DNA of 64,000 nt from Deltaproteobacteria bacterium (GCA_021780755.1 JAJXYF010000020.1:1-64000), one strand, 5' to 3'; positions 16,926 through 28,178 are shown, numbered from the stretch's first letter. Notes: generated by a model not told the origin, from the letters alone. Made by a program: numbers and translations.

Positions 16926-17213
16926 TCAGCGTATCGTGAAATTAGCGAAATCACCATGCGAATCGCTCCATTCGATCACTATCTCGTCCACTCGCGCTGA
17001 CCGCGGCCCGTGACTCGCCCATGCCGCCAAAACCTCCAGCGCTCCGCGTTGGCCCTCGGCGACGATTTCGACGGTGCCATCGGCCCGGTTGCGGGCATAG
17101 CCGGTGACGCCAAGCGTTCGCGCCTGTTCGGCCGTCGCGACGCGAAAAAATACTCCTTGCACGCGGCCGCTCACGACCATCCGCACCCGCGCGCGCCGGA
17201 CTCCGTCGGCCAT
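16926..17213 (-). CDS. acyP: Acylphosphatase
   Basis: A 95-residue acylphosphatase, hydrolysing carboxyl-phosphate bonds such as carbamoyl- or 1,3-bisphosphoglycerate phosphates. The catalytic Arg lies in GRVQGVFFRVAT and the Asn in GYARNRADGTVEIVAEG, both complete. ATG 17213 follows the ligA stop by 5 bases with GAAGG upstream, so it is translated after ligA. Between this gene and korA is a 134-bp AT-rich interval that probably carries the korA promoter. Confidence 0.93.
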   Translation of the reverse strand: MADGVRRARVRMVVSGRVQGVFFRVATAEQARTLGVTGYARNRADGTVEIVAEGQRGALEVLAAWASHGPRSARVDEIVIEWSDSHGDFANFTIR

Positions 17214-17218
17214 CGCAT

Positions 17219-19291
<2,073 letters not shown>

Positions 19292-19336
19292 TCAGGGTTT
19301 GCGCGAGGGTCGCGTCAGATACTCACTCGCGATACA

Positions 19337-20026
19337 TCAGCGGCTGGCGCCCATCGCGTCGAGGAACTCGTCGAGGGTCGGAAACCGCATATACATATTG
19401 TGCCGCTTCTGCTTGCCGATCGTGGTACTCGAATCCGACGAATACGCATGACCCGGATATACTACCGTCGCGTCGTCGAGGTTTTTCAGCGTGTGATTAA
19501 GGCTGTGGTACATCGCCGCCGGATCCGAACCCGGCAAATCCACCCGTCCGCACGAATTGACGAATAGGGTGTCGCCCGAAATGAGATTGCCGTCCACCAG
19601 GAAACATTGCGAGCCCGGCGTGTGCCCGGGAGTATGCAGAAACTTGATCGGCAGCTCGCCCACCTCGAAGACGTCGCCCGCCTCGACCAATACCAGGTCG
19701 GAGTCGCTCAGGCCCGCGATGCGCTTGGCGCCCTCGGCCTCGGCTTTGTGGATGTACACCTTGGCCTTGACCTTTGCGATCAGGTCGGCGGCGCCCTGGA
19801 TATTCTGCCCCATCATCGAACCGCCCAGATGGTCCGGGTGGTAATGAGTAATCAGGATCTTGTCGATTTCGTAGCCTTCCTTGCGCGCGAACTCCAGGAT
19901 CGCATCGACGTCCCACGCCGGATCGACCACCGCCGCCGTATGGGTTTCGCTGTCGCCGATGAGGTAAACGAAATTCGCCATCGGCCCGATTTGCGCCTGC
20001 CTCAGGTATAGTCTGTCAGTCGCCAT
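19337..20026 (-). CDS. MBL-fold hydrolase, glyoxalase II / persulfide dioxygenase type
   Basis: A 229-residue metallo-beta-lactamase-fold protein with THYHPDHLGG, the second His in HTPGHTPGS, Asp in SGDTLFVNSCGRVDLPGS and a late His in VYPGHAYSSDSSTTIG. The last motif is typical of ETHE1-like or glyoxalase-II-like enzymes. A rhodanese gene two positions upstream in the same run favours a role in sulfide/persulfide metabolism, but thioester hydrolysis is equally compatible. ATG 20026 has GGAG 10 bases upstream. Confidence 0.82.
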   Translation of the reverse strand: MATDRLYLRQAQIGPMANFVYLIGDSETHTAAVVDPAWDVDAILEFARKEGYEIDKILITHYHPDHLGGSMMGQNIQGAADLIAKVKAKVYIHKAEAEGAKRIAGLSDSDLVLVEAGDVFEVGELPIKFLHTPGHTPGSQCFLVDGNLISGDTLFVNSCGRVDLPGSDPAAMYHSLNHTLKNLDDATVVYPGHAYSSDSSTTIGKQKRHNMYMRFPTLDEFLDAMGASR

Positions 20027-20051
20027 CTTGGATTGCTCCATCAATAGTCAG

Positions 20052-20717
20052 TCAGGATTTGCGCCCGGCCTTCGAGTCGTTGCCGGCGGCTTTACGCTGC
20101 GCGGCGTGCGCGGCCTTCGGATCGATGCGCAGGCCGCGGTCCCATAGATACTCGGGTTCGTCGAGCCGCTTCGCGACCCATCGCGATTGTACGAACAGAT
20201 GATCGCTCAGGCGATTGACGTAGGCCATCAGGCGGTCGTTGAGCGGCTCCTCGCGGCGCAGCACCCAGCATACGCGCTCGGCGCGGCGGCATACGGTGCG
20301 CGCCTGATGGAGGAACGCGTTGAGCACTCCGCCGCCGGGTAGCGTGAACGAGTTGAGCGGCTGCAGGACCTTCTGCATCCGGTCCATCTCCTGTTCGAGC
20401 TGTTTGACCTCGCCCTCCCCCATCCGATGCATGCCTTCGTACACGGCGTCGTCCGGAGTAGCCAGTTCACTGCCTACATCGAATAGCTCGTTCTGAATCC
20501 GCCGCAGCATTTCGGAATACCACTCGAAGTCGGCGCCGAACTTCTGCCTATAGTCAGGTACGTAGGTGCGCACGATGCCGACAATCGAATTGAGTTCGTC
20601 GATGGTGCCGTAGGCCTCCAGCCGCCCGCTCTCCTTGGGCACGCGCCGGCCGCCGACCAGCGCGGTCAAGCCCTTGTCGCCGGTGCGGGTGTAAATTCGC
20701 GTCAGTCGTATCGCCAT
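20052..20717 (-). CDS. Cob(I)yrinic acid a,c-diamide adenosyltransferase, PduO type
   Basis: Transfers the adenosyl group of ATP to cob(I)alamin. N-terminal ATP-binding segment IYTRTGDKGLTALVGG, then LEAYGTIDELNSIVGIVRTY, and the C-terminal RRAERVCWVLRREEP...AYVNRLSDHLFVQSRWV cap the active site. 221 residues, slightly long because of a basic tail. The ATG overlaps the rhodanese stop (TGATG). Implies B12-dependent enzymes in the organism; the adenosylcobalamin-requiring enzyme is not in the window. Confidence 0.93.
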   Translation of the reverse strand: MAIRLTRIYTRTGDKGLTALVGGRRVPKESGRLEAYGTIDELNSIVGIVRTYVPDYRQKFGADFEWYSEMLRRIQNELFDVGSELATPDDAVYEGMHRMGEGEVKQLEQEMDRMQKVLQPLNSFTLPGGGVLNAFLHQARTVCRRAERVCWVLRREEPLNDRLMAYVNRLSDHLFVQSRWVAKRLDEPEYLWDRGLRIDPKAAHAAQRKAAGNDSKAGRKS

Positions 20718-21169
20718 CAGAGGCCCGCCTTCTTGCGTTGCGCGGCGTAGGTCGCGTCGCCCAGATCGGTGGTCACCGGCAGGCCCGCGTCGCGCCATCC
20801 GGGCACGACCACCTGCCCGCCGGCGTCGCGCGCGCCGCCAAAGCCGCCGCGCACGTTGGTCAGGTCGGCATAGCCTGCCGCCTCGAGCATCTCGCACGCG
20901 CGCTGCGAGCGTCCGCCGGCCAGACATCCGACCACCAGCATGGTCGCCTTGGGCAAAACTTTCTCGGCCACCGCGACGAAGTCGGGATTGACCTCCATCT
21001 GGCCCGGCCCCTTGATGAAAACGACCGGTATGTTAATCGCGTCGGCGGGATGACCTTGGGCGAACTCGCCCTCGGTGCGGACGTCGAGGTACACGGCGCC
21101 GGGATTTTTCGTCAGTATGTCATGCGCCTGCGCGGGCTCGGCCTGTTTTATCGCCATGGTGTTAGCCAA
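20717..21169 (-). CDS. Rhodanese-domain sulfurtransferase
   Basis: A 150-residue single rhodanese domain. The active-site loop is C-L-A-G-G-R with Cys82 (VVGCLAGGRSQRACEML), a six-residue sulfur-type loop. CDC25-like strands YLDVRTEGEFAQGHPADAINIPV precede it. It may carry persulfide sulfur; an internal ATG at residue 5 is an alternative start. It overlaps the adenosyltransferase gene by one base and belongs to the same run as the MBL hydrolase. Confidence 0.88.
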   Translation of the reverse strand: MANTMAIKQAEPAQAHDILTKNPGAVYLDVRTEGEFAQGHPADAINIPVVFIKGPGQMEVNPDFVAVAEKVLPKATMLVVGCLAGGRSQRACEMLEAAGYADLTNVRGGFGGARDAGGQVVVPGWRDAGLPVTTDLGDATYAAQRKKAGL

Positions 21170-21410
21170 TCCTCTCGTCGATCTCGTCAGATCGGCGTCG
21201 CGTCGTCCACGCTCGCGAAGTGAGTTATGAACCCCCCAAGTGAACGATACGCGTCAGCCTGACGATTACGATATCACGATGAACGGGGCGCTTTAATCTC
21301 GCCGTAGATGTAAATGGGGTCGGGGTTGAGGCAAGCGCCGGTGCCGACCGCGGCGTGCGTCAGCGACGTCATCCGATGCGGAAAGCGCGTCAGCCTTCGC
21401 GCGCTGAGCG

Positions 21411-21692
21411 TCAGCCTTTGCGATTGATGCTGAACTCTTCCTGCAGCCTGGCGGCGCGATCCTGCGCCGATTCCATGCGCTGGGTACGCAGGAAAAATTG
21501 GACCAGCTCCTCGGGCCCGACCTGGCCGGCCGGACTCGCGACCTCGACCAACTCCTCGATCAGGCCGGGGAATTTTTCACCCGGAATGTAGTAGTTGGCC
21601 CAGCCGAAGTTGCAGTAGCGATGGAGTATCTTGGCGATGGTCTTCTCCAGGGATTCGCGTTTGAGCGCAACCCGTTCTTCGTGCTGTCCCAA
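21411..21692 (-). CDS. Small hypothetical protein
   Basis: No family recognised. 93 residues, mostly helical and charged, with a central LHRYCNFGWANYYIPGEKF segment and a C-terminal half rich in Gln, Glu and Arg (RTQRMESAQDRAARLQEEF). The TTG at 21692 is chosen because GGAGG lies 7 bases upstream; the longer reading would run into the YiiX-like gene on the same strand. It follows that gene by 89 bases. The 3' side shows three short copies of GCGTCAGCCT (around 21256, 21388 and 21409) of no known meaning. Confidence 0.55.
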   Translation of the reverse strand: MGQHEERVALKRESLEKTIAKILHRYCNFGWANYYIPGEKFPGLIEELVEVASPAGQVGPEELVQFFLRTQRMESAQDRAARLQEEFSINRKG

Positions 21693-21781
21693 CTTCCGAT
21701 CCTCCGGCTGACTGCGTTGAATGCAGCCGCGATGCGACGGCACAGAAGTTAGCGCAATCGCGCACCACCGCCAACCGCCGG

Positions 21782-22705
21782 TCACGCGGATTTTTCGATT
21801 TTTTCGGTTGCGCTCGCCGCTGACCGCACAGGATCGGGCCATGGTTCTTCGGCCCAGCGCAGCTTGTGATAGTCGAAGCGCGAGCTCTCGATGACGTTGA
21901 ACTTGATGATCTCGAAGTACGGTGAAAGGTCGAAGTCGCGCGGCGTGATGAGGGTCGGCGAGACCATCCGGAGCAGATGGGTCTCCTGGACCCGGCGCGA
22001 AAATCGCTCGAGCCAGGCGTAGCGGCCAGGCGGCGCCACCGCTTCCAGCGGCAGGGTCTCGTAGCGGGGGACGATGGGAAAGCGTACGCGCGCAAAGCAT
22101 TCCGCGATCATGCTCGAGCAAATCACCCGCGTCGGATCGGTGCTGCCGAATTCCAGCGCCTGGCGCCGCAAGCGCGCGGGCACGATGCTGACCGGCAGAA
22201 AATAGCGCGCGAGGTCGAAGAGGTTTTTCAAATCATAGGTGCGGCCGACGTTGGCGATCGCGTGATTGACGACTACCACCTGATCGGCGGCGGTCAACTG
22301 ATGGGGCCGGCAGATGCGGATGTTGAAGTCGCGATACTTGCTGACCGGCGAGAGCACCACGCCACTTTCGACGAGGGCCTCGGCCAGCAGGTAGTTCGCC
22401 TCGTCACCGAACTTCTCCGTCAGTTCGCGCCGCAACTCAGGCGACCGTTTCAGCGGCTCGTCGCCGACGTAGATCGCCGAATGCGACCACGAGCTCTGCG
22501 AGAGGTACTTGATGACCTCGCTCACGCGCTCGTTACCCTCGACCAGGAGGACGTCGCCCTTGCGAATATACCTGCGCAATTGCGCGAGGTCGTTGGGAAT
22601 GGTGAGGCTGTAGCGGGCGATCGGCTTGGTCAGCAAGGAAGCGGCAAAGCCGACCAGCTTGTTGAGCAGATACGCAATGGGATTCAGGCGCGCAAGTCTT
22701 GGCAC
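21782..22705 (-). CDS. YiiX/YebB-like permuted papain-fold amidase
   Basis: A 307-residue protein with the permuted NlpC/P60-like arrangement: catalytic His75 in SSWSHSAIYVG preceded by GDVLLVEGNERVSEVIKYL, and the Cys196 in TRVICSSMIAECF. Family members are thought to be lipid-associated amidases or acyl transferases. A hydrophobic stretch near the N-terminus (LLNKLVGFAASLLTKPIA) may attach it to the membrane. It stands 200 bases from the DUF1573 gene, which is transcribed the same way. Confidence 0.75.
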   Translation of the reverse strand: MPRLARLNPIAYLLNKLVGFAASLLTKPIARYSLTIPNDLAQLRRYIRKGDVLLVEGNERVSEVIKYLSQSSWSHSAIYVGDEPLKRSPELRRELTEKFGDEANYLLAEALVESGVVLSPVSKYRDFNIRICRPHQLTAADQVVVVNHAIANVGRTYDLKNLFDLARYFLPVSIVPARLRRQALEFGSTDPTRVICSSMIAECFARVRFPIVPRYETLPLEAVAPPGRYAWLERFSRRVQETHLLRMVSPTLITPRDFDLSPYFEIIKFNVIESSRFDYHKLRWAEEPWPDPVRSAASATEKIEKSA

Positions 22706-22905
22706 GATGGCCCCATCGCCGGACGGACCGCCCGTGCCGCCTCCGGCCTACCGGAATGACTATAGGAATTTGTCCCGACTTATTACAACTGGCGATCGGC
22801 AGTAGGTACTCGCTTAATTCCAGGCCAGTACCCGGCAGTAGGTAATGGCGCGGATTCGATTGACGCTTCCAAGCGCGCGGATACGCATCGCGGGCGGGCC
22901 GCCGG

Positions 22906-24057
22906 TCAGCCGCGAAACGATCCGATGATGCCGTAAAACGGCAGGCTCACGCTTTGCTGATCGGGATCGTCGGTGGTGATCGCGACCTGCCCGCGCAGTG
23001 CGCCGTCGGGCGTGTTCGGGCGCAACTCCAGCGTAACGCGGTATTCCTTGCCCGGCGTGATCGGCTCGACCGTCGCGCTGACGCTCGCGTTGGTACTGGT
23101 GATTCCGGTCACCCGCACTTCGCGCGCGCCCGCGTTCACCAGCCGAACCATCCGCTGCGTGCCCTGATGATGGGGTACGATGCCGAACGAGACCTGCGCC
23201 GGCTTGACGGTGAGATCGCCCTGCACCGTCCCGAACACGGTGATATCGACCGGCGCGCGGCTGGTCGCGACCTTGATGGTGTCGTCGAACGCCCCCAGCG
23301 GCATCGTCTTGAGCATCGTGATGGTCAGCGCGGCGCCCGGCTTGCCGTCGGTGCGCGCCGCCGACTCGACCTTTATATTCGGGTTCGAGTTGGTGACCGA
23401 TTGCACCTTGAAGTTCGCACCTCCGGCGGGCGACGCCGCCCGCGCCGCGACCAGGTCGGTCAGCATCACCTGCCGGGTCTGCTCGACGCCGTGCTTGACG
23501 TCACCGAAGGCCACCTGCGCGGGCGCCGCCTCGACCTGCACCTTGACGTCGCCCTTAAGCGTCAGGACGATCTTTTGCGCGTGCGGGTCGTTGGTGAAGA
23601 CGGTAATCGTGCGGGTGGCGGGGCCCTTGTCGAAGCGGGTATCGAAGGACACCGCGATGTCCGATTCCTCGCCCGGCGCGACTTCGTTCCGGGTTGGCTT
23701 GGCCGCGGTGCATCCGCACGACGTCTGCACACCGGCGATGATCAGCGTGCCGCTGCCCGCGTTCCGAATCTTGAAGACGTGCGCGACCGGCGTGGCGTTG
23801 AGGACAATGCCGAAGTCGTAAATCTTTTCGCTGGCCTGGGCCTTCGGCGTGCCGCCGGTGGTCGCACCCGTGATGCCCTGCAAGCCATTGGGCCCGTTGT
23901 CCAATTGGACGGTGCCTGATGAATCGCCGCTCGAGGCGGTGCCGCTCGATTGCGCGGCGGAGGTTCCGGCCATGCCCAGCGCGATCATCATGGCCGCGAC
24001 GATTGCGATTATCGCCAGGCCGGGTACTCCGTTCCTTTTAGCTTCGCTAATGGTCAT
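22906..24057 (-). CDS. Exported DUF1573-repeat protein
   Basis: A 383-residue protein with an N-terminal hydrophobic signal (GLAIIAIVAAMMIALGMAGTSAA), a low-complexity Ser/Gly linker and a DUF1573-like Ig fold in which a Cys pair appears (QTSCGCTAAKP), typical of this domain. Further beta-rich repeats follow to the C-terminus. Domains of this type are found on secreted or periplasmic proteins of unknown role. ATG 24057 overlaps the TGA of accC (ATGA), so translation is coupled to a biotin carboxylase, an odd partner. A gap of 200 bases follows; it contains a 12-bp direct repeat CGGCAGTAGGTA at 22797 and 22833. Confidence 0.78.
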   Translation of the reverse strand: MTISEAKRNGVPGLAIIAIVAAMMIALGMAGTSAAQSSGTASSGDSSGTVQLDNGPNGLQGITGATTGGTPKAQASEKIYDFGIVLNATPVAHVFKIRNAGSGTLIIAGVQTSCGCTAAKPTRNEVAPGEESDIAVSFDTRFDKGPATRTITVFTNDPHAQKIVLTLKGDVKVQVEAAPAQVAFGDVKHGVEQTRQVMLTDLVAARAASPAGGANFKVQSVTNSNPNIKVESAARTDGKPGAALTITMLKTMPLGAFDDTIKVATSRAPVDITVFGTVQGDLTVKPAQVSFGIVPHHQGTQRMVRLVNAGAREVRVTGITSTNASVSATVEPITPGKEYRVTLELRPNTPDGALRGQVAITTDDPDQQSVSLPFYGIIGSFRG

Positions 24058-25445
24058 GACGCCTTTGCCGTCGGGTGTTCGATCGCTGGGGGCGCCGCCG
24101 GCGGCGCCGTTTCGTAGCGTTTGAGAAAGTCGGTCGCGAACTCGCCGCCCTGGAAATCGGCGTCGTCGAGGATCTTCAGATGCAGCGGGATATTCGTGCT
24201 GATGCCGTCGATCACGTACTCGCGCAGTGCCGCCTTGGAGCGCACGATGGCCAAGGCGCGGGTGTCGGCATGGGCGATCAGCTTGGCGATCAGCGGGTCG
24301 TAATGCACCGGCACGCGATAGCCGTCGTAGAGCGCGGTCTCGACCCGCACGCCGAGTCCGCCCGGTGCATGATGGTTGGTGACCACGCCCGGCGAGGGCA
24401 GATGGGTGCGCGCGTCCTCGGCATAAATGCGACATTCGATCGCCGCCCCCTCGATGCCGATTTGCCGCTGCTTCATGCCGAGCGGCTCGCCCGCGGCGAT
24501 GCGGATGCTCTCCCTGACGAGGTCGGTCGAGGTGACCATCTCGGTGACGCCATGCTCGACCTGGATCCGCGTGTTCATCTCGATGAAGTAAAATTGGCCG
24601 TCATCGGCGAGCAGGAATTCGACCGTGCCGACGTTGGAGTAGCCAACCACCTCGGCCGCGCGGACGGCGGCCTTGCCCATCTTCTCGCGCAGCCGCTTGG
24701 TCATGACGGGACAGGGGGCCTCTTCGAGCACCTTTTGATGGCGGCGCTGGATCGAGCAATCGCGCTCGCCCAGATGGATGACGTTGCGATTGTTGTCGGC
24801 GAGGATTTGAAATTCGACGTGGCGGGCGCGCTCGAGGTATTTTTCGAGGTACATCGTGCGCGAACCGAAGGCCGCCTCGCTCTCGGCCCGCGCCAGCGGA
24901 AAGAGCCGCGCCAACTCATGGGCGTCGCGCACCACCCGCATCCCCTTGCCGCCGCCGCCGGCGGCCGCCTTGATCAACACCGGATAGCCGAGGCGCTTGG
25001 CGTCGGCCTGCGCGTCTTTGAGTTCGCTGACGCCGGTGCCTTCGCTGCCGGGCAGGATCGGCACGCCGGCGCGCTTCATGATACGGCGCGCGCGCGGCTT
25101 GTCGCCCATCAGGCGGATATGGCGCGCGCGCGGCCCGACGAAATTCACTCCCGAGCGGCGGCAGGCCTCGGCAAAATCGCCGTTCTCCGAGAGAAATCCG
25201 TAGCCCGGGTGCACCGCGTCGGCGCCGTAGGTCAGCACCGTGCTGATAATCGACGGGATATTGAGGTAACTGTCCTCGGCCGCGGCCGGCCCGATGCACA
25301 CGGCCTCGTCCGCGATGCGCACGTGGAGCGCGTCCTTGTCGGCGGTCGAGTAGATCGCGATGGTGCCGATACCGAGCTCGCGGCATGCGCGAATTATGCG
25401 AATCGCGATGGTCCCACGATTCGCCACCAATAGTTTCTTGAACAT
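24054..25445 (-). CDS. accC: Biotin carboxylase subunit of acetyl-CoA carboxylase
   Basis: ATP-dependent carboxylation of biotin on AccB. 463 residues with the N-terminal FKKLLVANRGTIAIRIIRACRELGI, PGYGFLSENGDFAEAC, the glycine loop KAAAGGGGKGMRVV, RDCSIQRRHQKVLEEAP and the active-site ENTRIQVEHGVTEMVT-like stretch (EMNTRIQVEHGVTE). It lies downstream of aroQ-accB in one run, separated from accB by a 231-bp gap with an inverted repeat. It probably also supplies carboxybiotin to the 11.7-13.5 kb carboxyltransferase. Confidence 0.96.
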   Translation of the reverse strand: MFKKLLVANRGTIAIRIIRACRELGIGTIAIYSTADKDALHVRIADEAVCIGPAAAEDSYLNIPSIISTVLTYGADAVHPGYGFLSENGDFAEACRRSGVNFVGPRARHIRLMGDKPRARRIMKRAGVPILPGSEGTGVSELKDAQADAKRLGYPVLIKAAAGGGGKGMRVVRDAHELARLFPLARAESEAAFGSRTMYLEKYLERARHVEFQILADNNRNVIHLGERDCSIQRRHQKVLEEAPCPVMTKRLREKMGKAAVRAAEVVGYSNVGTVEFLLADDGQFYFIEMNTRIQVEHGVTEMVTSTDLVRESIRIAAGEPLGMKQRQIGIEGAAIECRIYAEDARTHLPSPGVVTNHHAPGGLGVRVETALYDGYRVPVHYDPLIAKLIAHADTRALAIVRSKAALREYVIDGISTNIPLHLKILDDADFQGGEFATDFLKRYETAPPAAPPAIEHPTAKAS

Positions 25446-25529
25446 GGTCAGCCTCTCAGGCGAGTTCGCATATCGCAGAGCACCCTTTGCTTTTCAGAGA
25501 TAGGGGAGCCCCTTTCCGCGAGCACCCTG

Positions 25530-25613
25530 GTCATTCCGAGCGCCGCGAAGAATCCCGGCGGCCGGGGTATGCATTGGCCATTTTCCGGGATTCTCCGCCG
25601 CGCTCGGAATGAC
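25530..25613. repeat. Inverted repeat, dispersed GTCATTCCGAG type
   Basis: 29-base arms at 25530-25558 and 25585-25613 (GTCATTCCGAGCG...AATCCCGG against its reverse complement) differing at two positions, with a 26-base loop. The arms are of the kind found as dispersed palindromic repeats in many soil bacterial genomes. It sits between accB and accC; a long transcript hairpin here could set their relative expression. The rest of the 231-bp gap shows nothing else. Confidence 0.75.
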
Positions 25614-25676
25614 AGAGCCGCACTCAACAAACGCTTCCAACCCCTCTTCCACTCAGGGAAGAAACGAGGGATCAGG

Positions 25677-26177
25677 TCAGCCCACTTCGAGGATCATCAG
25701 CGGTTGTCCGTACTCGATGGGCTGGCCGTTCTCGCACAGGATGCGCACGATCCGTCCGCCCGCGTCGGCGTCGATTTCGTTCATCATCTTCATCGCCTCG
25801 ATAATGCATAGTGTCTGACCCTTGCGCACCGAGTCGCCTTCTTCGACGAAGGGATTGGAGTCGGGCGACGAGGCGCGGTAGAAGGTCCCGACCATCGGAC
25901 TGGCGACCAGCTTCTGATTCTCCGCGATAACCGGCGGCTCGGCACCGCGCGCGCCATTGGCGGCGGCAGCCGATTTCTGGGCGCCGCGACTGGCCTGGGG
26001 CGCGAAAGTCCGGGCGGCGATGTCTTTGGACGCCGCTACCGGCGGCGCTGGCGCCGCGCTTGGCGCCACCCCGGCCCGCACCAGCCGCACCTTGCCCTTC
26101 TTGTCTTCGATCTCGAGCTCGACCAGCCCGAAATCCTGCATCAACGCGAGCAGTGTTTTTAATTCCCGTACTTCCAT
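25677..26177 (-). CDS. accB: Biotin carboxyl carrier protein of acetyl-CoA carboxylase
   Basis: 166 residues: N-terminal helical domain ([22 protein letters not shown]), a long Ala/Pro linker, and the biotinyl domain with acceptor Lys130 in EAMKMMNEI. The thumb-like insertion of the AccB type is seen at [19 protein letters not shown]. Order aroQ-accB-accC is a common arrangement in bacteria. It begins 15 bases downstream of aroQ. Confidence 0.96.
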   Translation of the reverse strand: MEVRELKTLLALMQDFGLVELEIEDKKGKVRLVRAGVAPSAAPAPPVAASKDIAARTFAPQASRGAQKSAAAANGARGAEPPVIAENQKLVASPMVGTFYRASSPDSNPFVEEGDSVRKGQTLCIIEAMKMMNEIDADAGGRIVRILCENGQPIEYGQPLMILEVG

Positions 26178-26192
26178 CCGATAGCTTCCCGA

Positions 26193-26693
26193 CTAACCTC
26201 GCGCGGCCTTGACCAAATTGCGGGCGGCGCGCAGGGCGATCATGTAGCCGTCCGCGCCAAAGCCCATTATCCGTCCAACCGCCACGTCCGCGATAGTCGA
26301 ATGATGGCGAAAGGGCTCTCGCTTATAGACGTTCGAGAGGTGCACTTCGATACAGGCGATCCCGGTGGCCAGGATCGCGTCGCGAATCGCCACGCTGGTA
26401 TGCGTGTAGGCCGCCGGGTTAATGATCAGCACGTCGATGCAGCCGCGCGCCGCCTGTATGCGATCGACGATGGCGCCCTCGCTGTTGGATTGAAAGGTCT
26501 CAACCTCGAGACCCAGCTCGCGCCCCAGTGCCTTGAGTTGCTCGTCGATTTGAGCGAGCGTCGTACTGCCGTAAACCGCCGGCTCGCGTTCGCCGAGCAG
26601 ATTAAGGTTCGGCCCATGAACGACCAGCGCCGCGGGCGTTGCCGGCCGCGAGCGGGTTCCGGCCCCTGATGCTGATTTTGTCCCCGATCCCAT
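26193..26693 (-). CDS. aroQ: Type II 3-dehydroquinate dehydratase
   Basis: Third step of the shikimate pathway. The core begins [19 protein letters not shown] with the catalytic Tyr and the Arg/Glu loop; [33 protein letters not shown] and [17 protein letters not shown] complete the type II signature. The 21-residue Ser/Gly/Arg N-terminus before the usual start is not conserved, so an internal start is possible. It leads the aroQ-accB-accC run, and its promoter should lie in the 254-bp divergent gap to the LLM gene. Confidence 0.94.
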   Translation of the reverse strand: MGSGTKSASGAGTRSRPATPAALVVHGPNLNLLGEREPAVYGSTTLAQIDEQLKALGRELGLEVETFQSNSEGAIVDRIQAARGCIDVLIINPAAYTHTSVAIRDAILATGIACIEVHLSNVYKREPFRHHSTIADVAVGRIMGFGADGYMIALRAARNLVKAARG

Positions 26694-26947
26694 CGGCTGA
26701 TGCTCTCTGGCGGCATTGAATCCTACCGATTGTGCGGTTTCAAGCCGGTCCGCGCGCAGCTTTCAACCGCGGCCGTCCACAGGCGGCGTTTTCCGCCTCG
26801 CTTTCTCATCCGCATATTCACATCCCTGGAGCATTAGTCAGCGGGTCGGCGGATTTCTGTGAGGTGGGCGCCGCGGTTGGCAATTCGCGCCGAAAAGTTG
26901 GAGAATCCACGACAATCGACCGAGCCATTGCCGGATGGAGGGACACT

Positions 26948-28072
26948 ATGAAGTTTGGCCTGCTGTATGAAATGGAGACGCCGCGTCCGTGGCACGAACG
27001 GAGCGAATTCAACACCTACTGGGAAGCGCTCGCCCAGATCGAACTCGCCGACCGGATCGGCATGGACTACGTGTGGGAAGTCGAGCATCACTTCCTGGAG
27101 GAATATTCGCATAGCCCCGCGCCCGAGGTTTTTTACGGCGCCGTCAGCCAGCGCACCAAGAACATCCGCATCGCGCACGGCGTGCGCCTGCTGCCCTTCA
27201 ACTTCAACCATCCGATTAAGGTGGCGGAGCAGGCCGCCGTCCTCGATATCCTCAGCAACGGCCGGATGGAACTCGGCACCGGGCGTTCCACCACGGCGCA
27301 GGAACTCGACGGCTTCGGCGTCGATTACGACCGCACCCGCGCCGAAGTTCGCGAGGCGCTGGAAATCATCGTCAAGGCATGGACCGACGAGATTCTCGAA
27401 TTCGACGGCAAGCTGATGAAGATTCCACCACGGCGCGTGGTGCCGAAGCCGATCCAGAAACCCCATCCACCGATGTGGATGGCGTGCACCGCGCCCGAAA
27501 GTTACGAGATGGCGGGCGACCGGGGCCTGGGCGTGCTCAGCTTTAACTTCAACTGGGAGCAAGTGCAGAAGTCGCTCGAGTTGTATCGCAAGGCGTGCAC
27601 CACGCGCAGCGACCTGATCCCGAAGGTGCCAAACGAGAACTTCGCGGCGGTGGCGGTGTGCAACGTTTGCGAGAACAAAGAAGACGAAGCAATCGGGTTG
27701 GAAGGGGCCCGCTGGTTTTTCAAGAACCTCGCCCACCTGTTTGAGCCGTTGATGGCCAAAAACCAACTATATTCCTACGAATACCTGCGCAACGTCTTCG
27801 CCCTCGATCAGAATCCGGCCGACGCAACCGATGCGCAGTTGAGGGACCACGACATGATCGTGGTGGGCAATCCCGACTACGTTAATCGCAAGCTCGAAAG
27901 ATTCCAGAAGGCGGGCGTCAACCAGGTGATCTTTTTCAAGCAGGCCGGCCGCATTCCGCATCAGAGCATCATGCGATCGTTGAAGTTGATCGGCCAGCAC
28001 GTGCTGCCCTACTTCAACCCGCATCGGGTGGTCGCGGGCGACGAGTTGTCGCTGGCGGCCGCCGGCCGGTAG
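26948..28072 (+). CDS. LLM-class flavin-dependent oxidoreductase
   Basis: A 374-residue luciferase-like monooxygenase. It starts MKFGLLYEMETPRPW (ATG 26948, GGAGGG 7 bases upstream), with WEVEHHFLEEYSHSPAPEVFYGAVSQRT and NGRMELGTGRSTTAQELDGFGV giving the TIM-barrel FMN site, and IPPRRVVPKPIQKPHPPMWMA marking the mid-barrel. Such enzymes take reduced flavin from a partner and oxidise alkanes, sulfonates or ketones; no partner flavin reductase is adjacent. A Baeyer-Villiger monooxygenase gene follows 300 bases on. Confidence 0.88.
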   Translation: MKFGLLYEMETPRPWHERSEFNTYWEALAQIELADRIGMDYVWEVEHHFLEEYSHSPAPEVFYGAVSQRTKNIRIAHGVRLLPFNFNHPIKVAEQAAVLDILSNGRMELGTGRSTTAQELDGFGVDYDRTRAEVREALEIIVKAWTDEILEFDGKLMKIPPRRVVPKPIQKPHPPMWMACTAPESYEMAGDRGLGVLSFNFNWEQVQKSLELYRKACTTRSDLIPKVPNENFAAVAVCNVCENKEDEAIGLEGARWFFKNLAHLFEPLMAKNQLYSYEYLRNVFALDQNPADATDAQLRDHDMIVVGNPDYVNRKLERFQKAGVNQVIFFKQAGRIPHQSIMRSLKLIGQHVLPYFNPHRVVAGDELSLAAAGR

Positions 28073-28089
28073 GCCGGCGGTTCGAGCGG

Positions 28090-28131
28090 CCGGCCGGGGG
28101 TCGAACACGGCCGTGTTCGACCCCCGGCCGG
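28090..28131. repeat. Perfect 42-bp palindrome
   Basis: Perfect dyad with 21-base arms, no mismatch, centred at 28110/28111, starting CCGGCCGGGGGTCGAACACG. It lies just after the LLM stop and forms the first of four hairpins in a row. Confidence 0.9.
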
Positions 28132-28139
28132 GCCGCACG

Positions 28140-28176
28140 GCGGGAGCGGGCGTGCAACGCCCGCTCCCGCTCTTTT
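28140..28176 (+). terminator. Rho-independent terminator of the LLM gene
   Basis: Perfect 14-bp stem GCGGGAGCGGGCGT (28140-28153) with its complement (28157-28170), 3-base loop, followed by TCTTTT. It has the shape of a strong terminator. Confidence 0.75.
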
Positions 28177-28178
28177 CC

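Noticed and set aside
21170..21410. Coding gene or RNA in this 241-bp gap
   Set aside because: No start with ribosome site and no structure beyond short GCGTCAGCCT repeats; left as plain intergenic.
24075..25433. 452-codon open frame opposite accC
   Set aside because: Shadow of a highly conserved gene; no start signal or similarity.
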